In this document: positions 36,787-46,268 of the stretch, piece by piece
Layout of the letters: each line of letters opens with the position of its first letter
How positions within the stretch are numbered: position 1 is the stretch's first letter
Assembly: GCF_002154605.1 (NCBI RefSeq)
Contig: NZ_MUNE01000189.1
Location: forward strand, 1-54,164
Reading direction: 5' to 3'
DNA: 54,164 nt
DNA from: Streptomyces milbemycinicus
Lineage (GTDB): Bacteria; Actinomycetota; Actinomycetes; Streptomycetales; Streptomycetaceae
Notes under the pieces: model-generated
Seen by the model: only the letters and a program-made list of their open reading frames with translations
Databases searched by the model: none
Told to the model about the DNA's origin: nothing
Position numbers and translations under genes: made by a program

Positions 36787-36993
36787 ATGGGCTGGACGCA
36801 CGACTACCGTGACGCACCAAGCGACCGCGGCTCCACAGCCGCCGCTGCTGCCAATACCGCGCTGAGCGTTTCCGAGCGGGGCGGTCCCGGGCCTTCCGCA
36901 GGCCATGACCCCGATATGGGGATCCCGCGCATCATCCGCCGCAGGGCCCGCTGGGTCTCCGCTCGGCTGCGCCATCCACGCGGCCGTCAGTAG
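36787..36993 (+). CDS. small basic protein, unknown function
   Basis: A 68-residue frame, MGWTHDYRDAPSDRG at the start and RIIRRRARWVSARLRHPRGRQ at the end, with an Ala/Gly/Ser-rich middle. It starts 173 bases after the hydrolase and ends just before a double terminator. A weak AGG precedes the ATG. No family is recognised. The position before a strong terminator supports a real gene. Confidence 0.5.
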   Translation: MGWTHDYRDAPSDRGSTAAAAANTALSVSERGGPGPSAGHDPDMGIPRIIRRRARWVSARLRHPRGRQ

Positions 36994-37003
36994 CGGCCGT
37001 TCA

Positions 37004-37053
37004 CACAGCGCGACATAACACGCGCTGTGGCCGCGAGGCTTCTCGCGGCCACA
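37004..37053. terminator. overlapping double hairpin between convergent genes
   Basis: Stem one pairs 37004-37012 with 37021-37029 (9 bp). Stem two pairs 37026-37037 with 37042-37053 (12 bp, 4-base loop). The two overlap by four bases, so they partly exclude each other. Either can end the plus-strand small gene and the minus-strand protease gene. Confidence 0.8.
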
Positions 37054-37077
37054 GGGGAACGATCAGCGGGGTCGGCT

Positions 37078-38277
37078 TTACAGCGCGCAGCCCTTGGTGT
37101 CCACCGGGGCCTGGGCCGTACGGCCCTGCTCGGCGTCCTTGCGCACCTCGTCCGCGGTCAGCGCGTATCCGGTGTCCGCGTTGTCGAGGGACTTGGCGAA
37201 AACCACGCCGTACACCCGGCCCTGCGGGGTGAGCAGCGGGCCGCCGGAGTTGCCCTGCCGCACGGTCGCGAACAGTGAGTAGACATCGCGGTGCACGTTG
37301 CCGTCGTGGTAGATGTCCGGCCCCTTGGCCTCGATACGGTCGCGGACGCGCGCCGCGCGCACATCAAAGGCGCCGTTCTCGGGGAATCCGGCGACGATCG
37401 CGCCGTCGCCGCTGCGCGCGTCACCCTCGGCGAACTTGAGCGCGGGCGCGTTCAACGAGGGCACGTCCAGGACGGCGATATCGCGCTTCCAGTCGTAGAG
37501 CACGACCCTCGCCTCGTAGAGCCGTCCCTCGCCGCCTATCTGCACGGTCGGGTGGTCGACCCCGCCGACGACATGGGCGTTGGTCATCACCCGATGCCGC
37601 GCGAAGACGAAACCGGAGCCCTCCAGGACCTTGCCGCAGCTGGGGGCGGTGCCGACGACCTTCACGATGCTCTGCTTGGCATTGGTGGCCACCGGGCTCG
37701 AGGCGAGCGCCGGGTCCGGCGCCGGCACCGAGGTGATGGGCTCGTTCGAGAAGGGCGAGAAGACCTGCGGGAAGCCGTTCTGCGCGAGCACCGAGCGGAA
37801 ATCGGAGAACCAGGTGGTCGCCTCGTCCGGGACCACCCGGGAGACCCCGAACAGCACCTTGGAGTTATTGACCTCCTTGCTCACGGTGGGCAGCGAGGAG
37901 CCGGCCAGGTAGTAGCCGATCAGCCAGGCGACCAGGAGCATCGCCATCACGTTGACCAGCGCGCCACCGGTCGCGTCCAGGGCGCGCGCAGGCGACCAGG
38001 TGATGTGACGGCGCAGCTTGTTGCCCAGGTGGGTGGTGGCGGCCTGGCCGACCGAGGCGAACACGATCACCAGCACGACCGCCATGACCGCGCCGAAGGT
38101 GCCCGGGGACGCCTGATCAGTGGTGCCGTCCCAGATCACCGGCAGCAGGTAGACCGCGGCGAGGCCACCACCGATGAAGCCGATCACCGACAGAACGCCG
38201 ACGACGAAGCCCTGGCGGTAGCCGACGACCGCGAACCACACGGCGGCGAGCAGCAGCAGGATGTCCAGCACATTCAC
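37078..38277 (-). CDS. MarP-like membrane serine protease
   Basis: A 399-residue protease. The first 135 residues contain four membrane helices of the colicin V production (CvpA) type. An extracytoplasmic trypsin-like domain follows, with His in TNAHVVGG, Asp in WKRDIAVLD and Ser in RQGNSGGPL. Mycobacterial MarP has this build and is needed for acid and oxidative stress resistance. Cysteines in PSCGKVL and the terminal KGCAL may form the disulfide seen in MarP. It is the last gene of a minus-strand run with the CoA pyrophosphatase and nth. Confidence 0.92.
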   Translation of the reverse strand: MNVLDILLLLAAVWFAVVGYRQGFVVGVLSVIGFIGGGLAAVYLLPVIWDGTTDQASPGTFGAVMAVVLVIVFASVGQAATTHLGNKLRRHITWSPARALDATGGALVNVMAMLLVAWLIGYYLAGSSLPTVSKEVNNSKVLFGVSRVVPDEATTWFSDFRSVLAQNGFPQVFSPFSNEPITSVPAPDPALASSPVATNAKQSIVKVVGTAPSCGKVLEGSGFVFARHRVMTNAHVVGGVDHPTVQIGGEGRLYEARVVLYDWKRDIAVLDVPSLNAPALKFAEGDARSGDGAIVAGFPENGAFDVRAARVRDRIEAKGPDIYHDGNVHRDVYSLFATVRQGNSGGPLLTPQGRVYGVVFAKSLDNADTGYALTADEVRKDAEQGRTAQAPVDTKGCAL

Positions 38278-38289
38278 CGGGACACCGTC

Positions 38290-38976
38290 TCATGCACGCC
38301 AGTCGAGCGGGACGCGGTTGTCACGGTTCCAAGGTCTTTCCCAGCCCGCGTAGTGCAAGATCCGGTCAATCACTCCGGCCGTGAATCCCCAGACCAAAGC
38401 CCCTTCGACGAGGAAGCAGGGGCCGGTGTGACCGCTCGGGTGGACGGTGGTCGCCCGATGCGCCGGATCCGTGAGATCCGCCACGGGCACGGTGAAGACC
38501 CGGGCCGTCTCCGCGGGGTCGACGGGCCGGATCGGGCTGGGCTTGCGCCACCAGCCGAGCACCGGAGTCACCACGAAGCCGCTCACCGGGATGTAGAGCC
38601 GCGGCAGCACCGCGAAGAGCTGCACCCCGGCCGGGTCCAGGCCCGTCTCCTCCTCGGCCTCGCGCAGCGCCGCGCTCACCGGGCCGGCCCCTTCCGGATC
38701 GCCGTCCTCCGGGTCGAGCGCGCCCCCGGGGAAGGATGGCTGGCCCGCATGCGAGCGCAGCGAGCCCGCACGCTCCAGAAGCAGCAGCTCAGGCCCGCGC
38801 TCGCCCTCCCCGAACAGCACCAGGACGGCGGAGGGGCGCCCGCCGCCCCGCGCAGGCGGCAGAAACCGGCTCAGCTGCCGGGCCTCCACCGTCTCCGCGG
38901 CGCGGGCCACGGGCATCAGCCATTCGGGCAGCCCATCACTGGTCACACCGGCCATACCGCCGTACGTGCTCGTCAC
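38290..38976 (-). CDS. NUDIX CoA pyrophosphatase
   Basis: A 228-residue enzyme with the UPF0035/CoA-hydrolase motif [20 protein letters not shown] followed by the NUDIX helix [12 protein letters not shown]. It would cleave CoA or its derivatives to 4'-phosphopantetheine and ADP. The GTG at 38976 overlaps the nth stop (GTGA), so it is coupled. It ends 12 bases before the protease start. Confidence 0.9.
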   Translation of the reverse strand: MTSTYGGMAGVTSDGLPEWLMPVARAAETVEARQLSRFLPPARGGGRPSAVLVLFGEGERGPELLLLERAGSLRSHAGQPSFPGGALDPEDGDPEGAGPVSAALREAEEETGLDPAGVQLFAVLPRLYIPVSGFVVTPVLGWWRKPSPIRPVDPAETARVFTVPVADLTDPAHRATTVHPSGHTGPCFLVEGALVWGFTAGVIDRILHYAGWERPWNRDNRVPLDWRA

Positions 38977-40172
38977 TCGGCGGCCTCCACGGGAGCGGCC
39001 GACCCCAGGGAAGCGGCCGCCTCCAGCGGAGCGGCGGCCTCCAGGGAGGCGGTGGCCCCCAGAGGGACGGCGGCCCGGCCCGGATAGTCGGTCGGCGGCC
39101 GCAGGCGCTGCCCCGGCTGGCCGCCAAGCTCGTACTTCAGCAGCTTCTTCGCCTTGTCCGGATCCGTCTCCCCCTCCCCGTACGACGGGCACAGCGGGGC
39201 GATCGGGCAGGCGCCGCAGGCGGGCTTGCGGGCGTGGCAGACGCGGCGGCCGTGGAAGATGATGCGGTGCGAGAGCATCGTCCACTCGCTCTTCGGGAAG
39301 AGCGCGGCGATCTCCGCCTCAACCTTCTCCGGGTCCTCCTGGCCGGTCCACTTCCAGCGCCGCACCAGCCGCCCGAAGTGAGTGTCCACGGTCAGCCCCG
39401 GCACTCCGAAGGCGTTTCCGAGGACCACATTGGCCGTCTTGCGCCCGACACCCGGCAGCGTCACCAGATCCTCCAGGCGGCCCGGCACCTCGCCGCCGAA
39501 GCGGTCCCGCAGCGCGGCGGACAGCCCCAGCAGGGACTTCGCCTTGGCCCGGAAGAAGCCCGTCGGCCGGATCAGCTGCTCCAGCGCCTCGGGGTCGGCG
39601 GCGGCCATGTCCTCGGGCGTCGGATAGGCGGCGAACAGGGCGGGGGTGGTCTGGTTGACCCGCAGGTCGGTGGTCTGGGCGGACAGGACCGTGGCGACCA
39701 GCAGCTGGAAGGGGTTCTCGAAGTCCAGCTCGGGGTGCGCGTACGGATACGTCTCGGCGAGCTCGCGATTGATCCGGCGGGCCCGGCGGACGAGCGCGAG
39801 CCGGGATTCGGGGCGGGCGGCGGCGGCCTTACGGGGTCTGGCGGCGTCGGCGGGTTGAGCAGCACCGGTGGTTTCGGCGCCATCGGCGGTTTCGGCAGCT
39901 TCAGCGGCTTTAGCTGTTTTAGCGGCTTTGGCCGCTTTGGCGGTGCTCTGCGCTCCAGTGGTCTTCCGCGCCTCTGCGGTCTTCCGCGCTCCGGCCGCAC
40001 CAGCTCCTTTGGCGGCTTCGGCGGCTTCGGCGGCTTTTGTCCGCTTGATTGTTTTGTGTGGATTTGCCGTTTCCGCTGGCTGGGCCGACCCTTGTTCGCC
40101 CACAGCGGAATTACGAGGTGCGCTCACCCGTCCGGCCCCCTTGCCCCGTGCTTTCACCGGCCTATTGGACAC
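38973..40172 (-). CDS. nth: endonuclease III with long low-complexity tails
   Basis: A 399-residue DNA glycosylase/AP lyase of base-excision repair. The helix-hairpin-helix is [17 protein letters not shown] with the catalytic Lys, the catalytic Asp is in TVDTHFGRL, and the iron-sulfur cluster is [17 protein letters not shown]. The core (about residues 125-345) is normal. An N-terminal Lys/Ala-rich extension of about 120 residues ([19 protein letters not shown]) resembles histone H1 tails, and the C-terminus ends in repeated [14 protein letters not shown]. Confidence 0.93.
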   Translation of the reverse strand: MSNRPVKARGKGAGRVSAPRNSAVGEQGSAQPAETANPHKTIKRTKAAEAAEAAKGAGAAGARKTAEARKTTGAQSTAKAAKAAKTAKAAEAAETADGAETTGAAQPADAARPRKAAAARPESRLALVRRARRINRELAETYPYAHPELDFENPFQLLVATVLSAQTTDLRVNQTTPALFAAYPTPEDMAAADPEALEQLIRPTGFFRAKAKSLLGLSAALRDRFGGEVPGRLEDLVTLPGVGRKTANVVLGNAFGVPGLTVDTHFGRLVRRWKWTGQEDPEKVEAEIAALFPKSEWTMLSHRIIFHGRRVCHARKPACGACPIAPLCPSYGEGETDPDKAKKLLKYELGGQPGQRLRPPTDYPGRAAVPLGATASLEAAAPLEAAASLGSAAPVEAAE

Positions 40173-40274
40173 CCAGCCAGCCTAAGCCCCGGCACTGACA
40201 TACGCTCCGACCACAGGAAAGAGCCGCTCAATCGGACCCCTGCCGCACAGTGCCGCAGGCAGGTGCGTCAAACT

Positions 40275-40290
40275 TGTGATTGATCGCACT
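40275..40290 (+). promoter_or_regulatory. Crp-site-like sequence upstream of crp
   Basis: TGTGA, six bases, then GCACT: 8 of 10 matches to TGTGA-N6-TCACA. It lies 62-77 bases before the crp start and could mediate autoregulation. Confidence 0.35.
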
Positions 40291-40351
40291 GTTTTACCGT
40301 CCGGCATCATGGGGACGACGGTCCCCTGTGCATGTCGACAAGGAGAGTCTC

Positions 40352-41026
40352 GTGGACGACGTTCTGCGGCGCGCCCCGCTTTTCGCGGCGCTCGATGACG
40401 AGCAGGCCGCTGAGCTGCGCGCCTCCATGGGAGAGGTCACCCTCGCGCGCGGTGACGCCCTCTTCCACGAAGGGGACCCGGGCGACCGCCTGTACGTGGT
40501 CACCGAAGGCAAAGTGAAGCTCCACCGCACCTCTCCCGACGGCCGCGAGAACATGCTGGCCGTGCTCGGGCCCGGCGAGCTGATCGGCGAGCTGTCACTC
40601 TTCGACCCCGGCCCGCGTACCGCCACCGCCACCGCCCTCACCGAGGTCAAGCTGCTCGGCCTCGGCCACGGCGACCTGCAGCCGTGGCTGAACGCCCGGC
40701 CCGAGGTCGCCACGGCGCTGCTGCGCGCGGTCGCCCGGCGCCTGCGCAAGACCAACGACCAGATGTCCGACCTGGTCTTCTCGGATGTCCCCGGGCGCGT
40801 GGCCCGCGCGCTGCTCGACCTCTCGCGCCGCTTCGGCGTGCAGTCGGAGGAGGGCATCCACGTCGTCCACGACCTCACGCAGGAAGAGCTGGCCCAGCTG
40901 GTCGGCGCCTCGCGTGAGACGGTCAACAAGGCCCTCGCCGACTTCGCGGGCCGCGGCTGGCTGCGGCTGGAGGCACGCGCGGTGATCCTGCTGGACGTCG
41001 AGCGGCTCGCCAAGCGGTCCCGCTGA
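40352..41026 (+). CDS. crp: Crp-family transcription factor
   Basis: A 224-residue regulator with a cyclic-nucleotide-binding fold (residues 10-120, including GELIGELSLFDPGPRTATATA), a dimerisation helix and a winged HTH (LTQEELAQLVGASRETVNKALADF). The GTG at 40352 has AAGGAGA upstream and gives the same length as S. coelicolor Crp, a regulator of germination and antibiotic production. Confidence 0.95.
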   Translation: MDDVLRRAPLFAALDDEQAAELRASMGEVTLARGDALFHEGDPGDRLYVVTEGKVKLHRTSPDGRENMLAVLGPGELIGELSLFDPGPRTATATALTEVKLLGLGHGDLQPWLNARPEVATALLRAVARRLRKTNDQMSDLVFSDVPGRVARALLDLSRRFGVQSEEGIHVVHDLTQEELAQLVGASRETVNKALADFAGRGWLRLEARAVILLDVERLAKRSR

Positions 41027-41033
41027 CGCGTTA

Positions 41034-41076
41034 CGAGGAGGGCCCTCGCCGGCTGGTCCGGTGAGGGCCCTCCTCG
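41034..41076. terminator. crp terminator hairpin
   Basis: A 14-bp perfect stem (41034-41047 with 41063-41076) 7 bases after the crp stop, ending GTGTTT on the plus strand. It also faces the convergent metallo-hydrolase gene. Confidence 0.88.
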
Positions 41077-41100
41077 TGTTTCCGCACGCGGCGCCCAGCC

Positions 41101-41931
41101 TCAGATCAGCCCGTGCTCGCCCAGATACTCCAGCTGGGCACGGACCGACAGCTCCGCCGCCGGCCACAGCGACCGGTCCACATCCGCGTACACATGCGCC
41201 ACGACCTCCGAGGGCGTGCGGTAGCCGCTCTCCACGGCCGTCTCCACCTGCGCCAGCCGGTTGGCCCGGTGCGCGAGGTAGTACTCCATCGCGCCCCGCG
41301 CGTCGTTCAGCACCGGCCCGTGCCCCGGCAGCACGGTGCTCACCCCGTCGTCCACCGTCAGCGAGCGCAGCCGGCGCAGCGAGTCCAGATAGTCGCCGAG
41401 CCGCCCGTCCGGATGCGCCACCACCGTCGTACCGCGCCCCAGCACCGTGTCTCCGGTCAGGACCGCGGCGTCCGCCGGGAGGTGGAAGGAGAGCGAGTCG
41501 GCCGTGTGGCCGGGCGTGGGCACCACCCGCAGCTCCAGCCCGCCGGTGGTTATGACGTCGCCGGCCCCCAGCCCCTCCTCCCCCAGCCGCAGCGCCGGGT
41601 CCAGAGCCCGTACGCGTGTACGCGTCAGCTCGGCGAAGCGCGCCGCGCCCTCCGCGTGGTCCGGGTGGCCGTGGGTGAGCAGCGTCAGAGCGACCCGCTT
41701 GCCCGCCTGCTCCGCCGCGGCCAGGACGTCCTTGAGGTGGGCGTCGTCGAGCGGGCCCGGATCGATGACGACAGCCAGGTCGGAGTCCGGCTCGGAGACG
41801 ATCCAGGTGTTGGTGCCGTCGAGCGTCATCGGGGAGGGGTTCGGCGCGAGGACGCACACCGCCCGATCGGTGGCCGGGCCGCCGATGGCGCCGCCTCGCG
41901 GCTGGCCGGGCAAGGATGCTCCGTACGTCAT
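41101..41931 (-). CDS. metallo-beta-lactamase-fold hydrolase
   Basis: A 276-residue protein with THGHPDHAEG, PGHTADS, LTGDTVLG and PGHGPV, the metal ligands of the LACTB2-like MBL group. The C-terminal winged-helix-like tail (RTPSEVVAHVYADVD...) is also typical. LACTB2 relatives are RNases, but the substrate here is unknown. The ATG at 41931 overlaps the stop of the upstream NUDIX gene, so the pair is coupled. Confidence 0.88.
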   Translation of the reverse strand: MTYGASLPGQPRGGAIGGPATDRAVCVLAPNPSPMTLDGTNTWIVSEPDSDLAVVIDPGPLDDAHLKDVLAAAEQAGKRVALTLLTHGHPDHAEGAARFAELTRTRVRALDPALRLGEEGLGAGDVITTGGLELRVVPTPGHTADSLSFHLPADAAVLTGDTVLGRGTTVVAHPDGRLGDYLDSLRRLRSLTVDDGVSTVLPGHGPVLNDARGAMEYYLAHRANRLAQVETAVESGYRTPSEVVAHVYADVDRSLWPAAELSVRAQLEYLGEHGLI

Positions 41932-42836
41932 CAGGTCGCTCCCCCCGTGGAGCCCGTGGGGCCCGTGGGGCCCGTGGGAATGTGCTTGGTGAACTCGTCA
42001 TGCCCCGGCCAGCTCAGTACGACCTGGCCCTCCTCCAGCCGCGCCCGCGCCAGTACGGGCGTGAGGTCCCGGTCCGGGGCCGCCGCCAGCGCGTCCGCGA
42101 CCGCACCGTACGGCTCCAGCTCGCGCAGGGTCGCGATGGTCGGCGGCATCATCAGCAGCTCGCCCCGGTCGTACCCCGCGGCCGCCTCAGCGGGCCGGAT
42201 CCAGACGGTGTGGTCGGCCTCGGTCGAGGCGTTACGGGTGCGCTGGCCGTGCGGAAGGGCGGCCACGAAGAACCAGGTGTCGTAGCGGCGCGGCTCGAAC
42301 TCCGGGGTGATCCAGCGGGCCCAGCACCCGAGCAGGTCCGAACGGAGCACGAGCCCGCGGCGGTCCAGGAAATCGGCGAACGACAGCTCCCTGGCGACCA
42401 GCGCCGCGCGGTCCGCGTCCCACTCCTCGCCCGTCGTGTCCGCGACGACCGTGTGCGGCGTCGGGCCCGCGAGCAGCACACCCGCCTCCTCGAAGGTCTC
42501 CCGGACCGCCGCGCACACGATGGCCTGGGCCGCCGTCTCGTCGTCGGCCGAGAGGCCCAGCCGCCGCGCCCACTCCCGGCGCGACGGCCCGGCCCAGGCC
42601 ATCCCGCGCTCGTCACGCGGGTCCACCGACCCGCCCGGATACGCGTACGCCCCGGCGGCGAACGCCATGGAGGTCCGTCTGCGCAGCATGTGCACGGCGG
42701 GGCCCTCGGCCCCGTCGCGCAGCAGCAGCACGGTGGCCGCCCGGCGCGGGGTCACCGGGGTGAGCTCGCCGACCGCCAGCCGCCGGATGCGCTCCGGCCA
42801 GTCGGGCGGATACCACTGACCATTCGTAGTGGACAT
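41931..42836 (-). CDS. NUDIX hydrolase (NUDT19-like)
   Basis: A 301-residue NUDIX protein with AYPGGSVDPRD, a long insertion, and the box remainder AAVRETFEEAGVLL, the split layout of NUDT19-type enzymes that cleave CoA esters. The C-terminus ends in GPTGPTGSTGGAT encoded by short GC-rich repeats. Confidence 0.85.
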   Translation of the reverse strand: MSTTNGQWYPPDWPERIRRLAVGELTPVTPRRAATVLLLRDGAEGPAVHMLRRRTSMAFAAGAYAYPGGSVDPRDERGMAWAGPSRREWARRLGLSADDETAAQAIVCAAVRETFEEAGVLLAGPTPHTVVADTTGEEWDADRAALVARELSFADFLDRRGLVLRSDLLGCWARWITPEFEPRRYDTWFFVAALPHGQRTRNASTEADHTVWIRPAEAAAGYDRGELLMMPPTIATLRELEPYGAVADALAAAPDRDLTPVLARARLEEGQVVLSWPGHDEFTKHIPTGPTGPTGSTGGAT

Positions 42837-42915
42837 GGCCGGATGCTATGCGCTGACGCGCGGATGTTCGAGGGGACCGGGGCGGCGCGCCGCCTCAGGG
42901 CACGGTGAAGCCGCC

Positions 42916-44283
42916 TCAGGACGCGCTGAAACGGAACGCCTGGTTCGCCTCGCCGGTACAGGTGTTCTGAATCGCCTCGGCGCCCTCCGTACGGGGCGGC
43001 AGGATCCCGATGCACAGCCCGCTGTGGACCGGGCGCAGCCGGAACCCGCCGTGGGACGGCTCCAGCCGGAACTTCATGTTGTCGGCGTCCGTGCAGGGGC
43101 TGCGCGGGGCGAGCAGGGCGCCCGACCCCATCGCGTTGTCGTCGACGGCCAGGCAGCCGAGGCCCTTGCCCTCACCGGGGTGGTCCCACTGGATGCGGTA
43201 GACACCGTCGCCGACCGCGTCCAGGGACACGCGGGGCAGCGGGACGTCGGCGCACGGCATCTGAGCCGCGATCTCAGCCCTCCCGGTCTTGCGTTCCTTG
43301 CCCTCGGTGAGGCAGAGGCCGGGGGCCGAGACGGGATGGATCCGCGTCAGGCCCGCGGCGGGCAGCCGGGGCTTGGAGGCGGCGCCCGTGGCCGTCGGCT
43401 CGGGCTTCGACGAGGAAGCGTCGCGGGTCGGCGACGTGGTCGGGGTGTCGTCGGCGACGGGCTCCTTGGTGGCCGGCGTCTCCGAGGTATCCGGGGTCTC
43501 CGACGTATCCGAGGCGCCCGAAGGCGCGTCGGCGCCCTTGGACGACCCGCCGCCGGACGAGCCGGAGCTGGCCCCGGGCCGGGCGTCGGGGCCGCCGCCG
43601 GAGCCGGAGAACGGCCAGTAAGCCAGCAGCAGCACCCCGACAGCGGCGGACAGCCCGACCGCGAGCGTGGGCAGATACCGCCTTCTCCACGCCGAGCCGG
43701 ACGTGGGCTCCCCGGGTCCCGGGCCGGGCCCCTCGCCGGAGGCGAGCACCTCGGTCACCTCGGCCGGAGGGCTGATCTCGTGGCTCCGCTCGTCCGGGTC
43801 GGGCGGCGTAGGGCCGCCGGGCCGGGTCTCGGCGGCGTGGGCGGGTACGGGTGCGGGTGCGGGCGTTGGGGCGTGCCCGGCTGTGGCGTCGCTGGTGTCG
43901 CGTTCCGGGGCGGCCTCGGATGCGGCTACGGAGGCGTCAGCACCGTCGGAGGCGGGCGCGGAGGCCGGGACACCGGGCTCGGTCGAGGCCGAGGCGGCCC
44001 CGGAACCGGCTATGGACAGCCGCCGACGGGCCGCCAGCCATACGGCCGCGGTCTCCTCGTCCCCGCCACACGCCTTTACGAACGCGGCGAGAAGCTGCTC
44101 CCGGGGCAGGTCGTCCCGGCTGAGCGCGCCCGAGATGGTGGCGCGTGGCAGCACATCCCCGGCGGCCTCCGCGTTCCGCTCCAGCTGGCGGTAGCTCAGA
44201 TCGGCCCAGCTGCGCAACTGCCGCATCGCGACAACAAACTCGGCCGCCGTACGTGCCGCCTTCGGGTCAGGCCCCGTCTCCAT
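42916..44283 (-). CDS. HTH-transmembrane protein with C-terminal trefoil-like domain
   Basis: A 455-residue protein. Residues 1-90 look like an XRE-type cytoplasmic domain (WADLSYRQLERNAEAAGDVLPRATISGAL). A Pro/Ala/Glu-rich linker, one membrane helix (YLPTLAVGLSAAVGVLLLAYWPF), a Ser/Thr/Pro stalk and a Cys-containing C-terminal domain follow. The latter has repeated Cys-Leu and GLC patterns (PGLCLTEG, LGCLAVDDN, SGLCIGI), suggesting a ricin-type beta-trefoil. It probably senses a wall or extracellular ligand. AGGAG precedes the ATG at 44283. Confidence 0.78.
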   Translation of the reverse strand: METGPDPKAARTAAEFVVAMRQLRSWADLSYRQLERNAEAAGDVLPRATISGALSRDDLPREQLLAAFVKACGGDEETAAVWLAARRRLSIAGSGAASASTEPGVPASAPASDGADASVAASEAAPERDTSDATAGHAPTPAPAPVPAHAAETRPGGPTPPDPDERSHEISPPAEVTEVLASGEGPGPGPGEPTSGSAWRRRYLPTLAVGLSAAVGVLLLAYWPFSGSGGGPDARPGASSGSSGGGSSKGADAPSGASDTSETPDTSETPATKEPVADDTPTTSPTRDASSSKPEPTATGAASKPRLPAAGLTRIHPVSAPGLCLTEGKERKTGRAEIAAQMPCADVPLPRVSLDAVGDGVYRIQWDHPGEGKGLGCLAVDDNAMGSGALLAPRSPCTDADNMKFRLEPSHGGFRLRPVHSGLCIGILPPRTEGAEAIQNTCTGEANQAFRFSAS

Positions 44284-44387
44284 GACCGCTCCTATGCGTT
44301 CGGGCTGTCCAAGCAGCCTAATGCGCATACGAGTTGGCCAGGGCATGTCTGCGGACGACGTGTTCACGGTGAGGCGTTCCCCTCGTC

Positions 44388-45044
<657 letters not shown>

Positions 45045-45050
45045 CACGAC

Positions 45051-45086
45051 CTCCTTCATGGGCCTCGTGGTGGGCCCATGAAGGAG
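45051..45086 (-). promoter_or_regulatory. hairpin overlapping the NlpC/P60 ribosome binding site
   Basis: A 14-bp perfect inverted repeat (45051-45064 with 45073-45086), loop 8. On the minus strand its 3' arm contains AAGGAG of the Shine-Dalgarno sequence, so folding would hide the site from ribosomes. Confidence 0.65.
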
Positions 45087-45124
45087 CGTTTTCTGCGCCG
45101 TACCGTCCGGCAAGGTCTCCTGGC

Positions 45125-45148
45125 GTCCCGGACAGTCCGGGACTGTCC
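45125..45148. promoter_or_regulatory. two overlapping palindromes upstream of the NlpC/P60 gene
   Basis: GTCCCGGA-CAG-TCCGGGAC (45125-45143) and GGACAGTC-CGG-GACTGTCC (45130-45148) overlap. They lie 80-105 bases upstream of the minus-strand gene and 180 bases before the VOC gene; possible operator. The remaining 281-base gap holds nothing else I can name. Confidence 0.45.
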
Positions 45149-45326
45149 GACCTGGTCAGAGGCGCGCCCTGGACCGCTCGGCGCGCACGACGACCCTCGG
45201 CGCAGGCGTCGGGGGGCGGATGTCAGTGGCGGGTGTCACCCTGACTGCATACGGACCTACGCGGGTCGGAAATCCGACGGAGAAGGCGAGCGGCCGCCAA
45301 GGGGACCGGTCGGGAAGGGAAGCGCC

Positions 45327-46121
45327 ATGATCACCACTGACTATGTGCCCGGCTCCCCGTGCTGGATCGACCTCGGGGCGCCCGATGTCGCCGCCGCGGC
45401 CCGCTTCTACGGCTCGGTCTTCGGCTGGCAGCTCGACCCCCCGGAGCTGGAGGCGGACGGATACGGCGTCTTCCGGCTGGACGGAAAGAGCGTCGGGGGC
45501 CTGGGCCGGCTCACCCAGGAAGGGGCCCGCTCGGCCTGGATGATCTACTTTCAGACCCCCGACGCGGAGGCCGCGACCACGGCGGTCGAGCGGTCCGGCG
45601 GCTCCATACGGGTCGCTCTGTTCGAGCCGGACGACGAAGGCCGGATGGCGCAGCTGACCGATCCGCAGGGCGGCCAGTTCGCCGTCTGGCAGCCGGGGAC
45701 GATGCGGGGCCTGGAAGCGGTGGACGTGCCGGGCTCCCTCTGCTGGATCGAGCTGTACACGACGGACGCGGCCGCCGCGAAGGAGTTCTACGGCTCCCTC
45801 TTCGGCTGGCAGACCCAGGACATGCCGCTGCCGGGCGAGGGCGGCGTGTACACGCTGATCGCCCCGGCCAACCTGGGCCCCGAGCGCGCGCAGGGCGGCA
45901 TCATGGGGCTCCCGGCGGATCACCTGGCGCTCACCGGCGGCCGGCCGTACTGGCACCCGGTGTTCGCGGTCGCGGACTGCGACGCCACCGTCGCCAAGGT
46001 CACCGAGGGCGGCGGCAGCGTGCAGATGGGCCCGGTGGACATGCCGGAGGTGGGGCGGCTGGCCGTCTGCCTCGATCCGTCCAGCGCGGACTTCGTGGTG
46101 CTCGCCCCGGCGCCCGGCTGA
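45327..46121 (+). CDS. VOC-superfamily protein, two glyoxalase-like domains
   Basis: A 264-residue protein made of two VOC halves, each starting with GSPCWIDL or GSLCWIEL and containing ARFYGSVFGWQ or KEFYGSLFGWQ. Such proteins bind a metal and small substrates, or act in resistance by binding; the substrate here is unknown. GAAGGGAAG precedes the ATG at 45327. It is divergent from the NlpC/P60 gene. Confidence 0.88.
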   Translation: MITTDYVPGSPCWIDLGAPDVAAAARFYGSVFGWQLDPPELEADGYGVFRLDGKSVGGLGRLTQEGARSAWMIYFQTPDAEAATTAVERSGGSIRVALFEPDDEGRMAQLTDPQGGQFAVWQPGTMRGLEAVDVPGSLCWIELYTTDAAAAKEFYGSLFGWQTQDMPLPGEGGVYTLIAPANLGPERAQGGIMGLPADHLALTGGRPYWHPVFAVADCDATVAKVTEGGGSVQMGPVDMPEVGRLAVCLDPSSADFVVLAPAPG

Positions 46122-46268
46122 GCCCGCGAAAGCCGCGTACGAAGCCGCGTACGAGAGCGGCCCACGAAGAGCCCGTGCCGACCGCCCACGCCCGGCAGTC
46201 CGGGCCGACCGCCCACACCCACTGTCCGGGCGGACCCGTTTCGGGCCCCGCCCGGCCCCAGTCCGGAC

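Noticed and set aside
45045..45326. c-di-AMP (ydaO-type) riboswitch upstream of the NlpC/P60 gene
   Set aside because: Looked for because such genes are often controlled this way, but the conserved elements are absent; only the local hairpin is seen.
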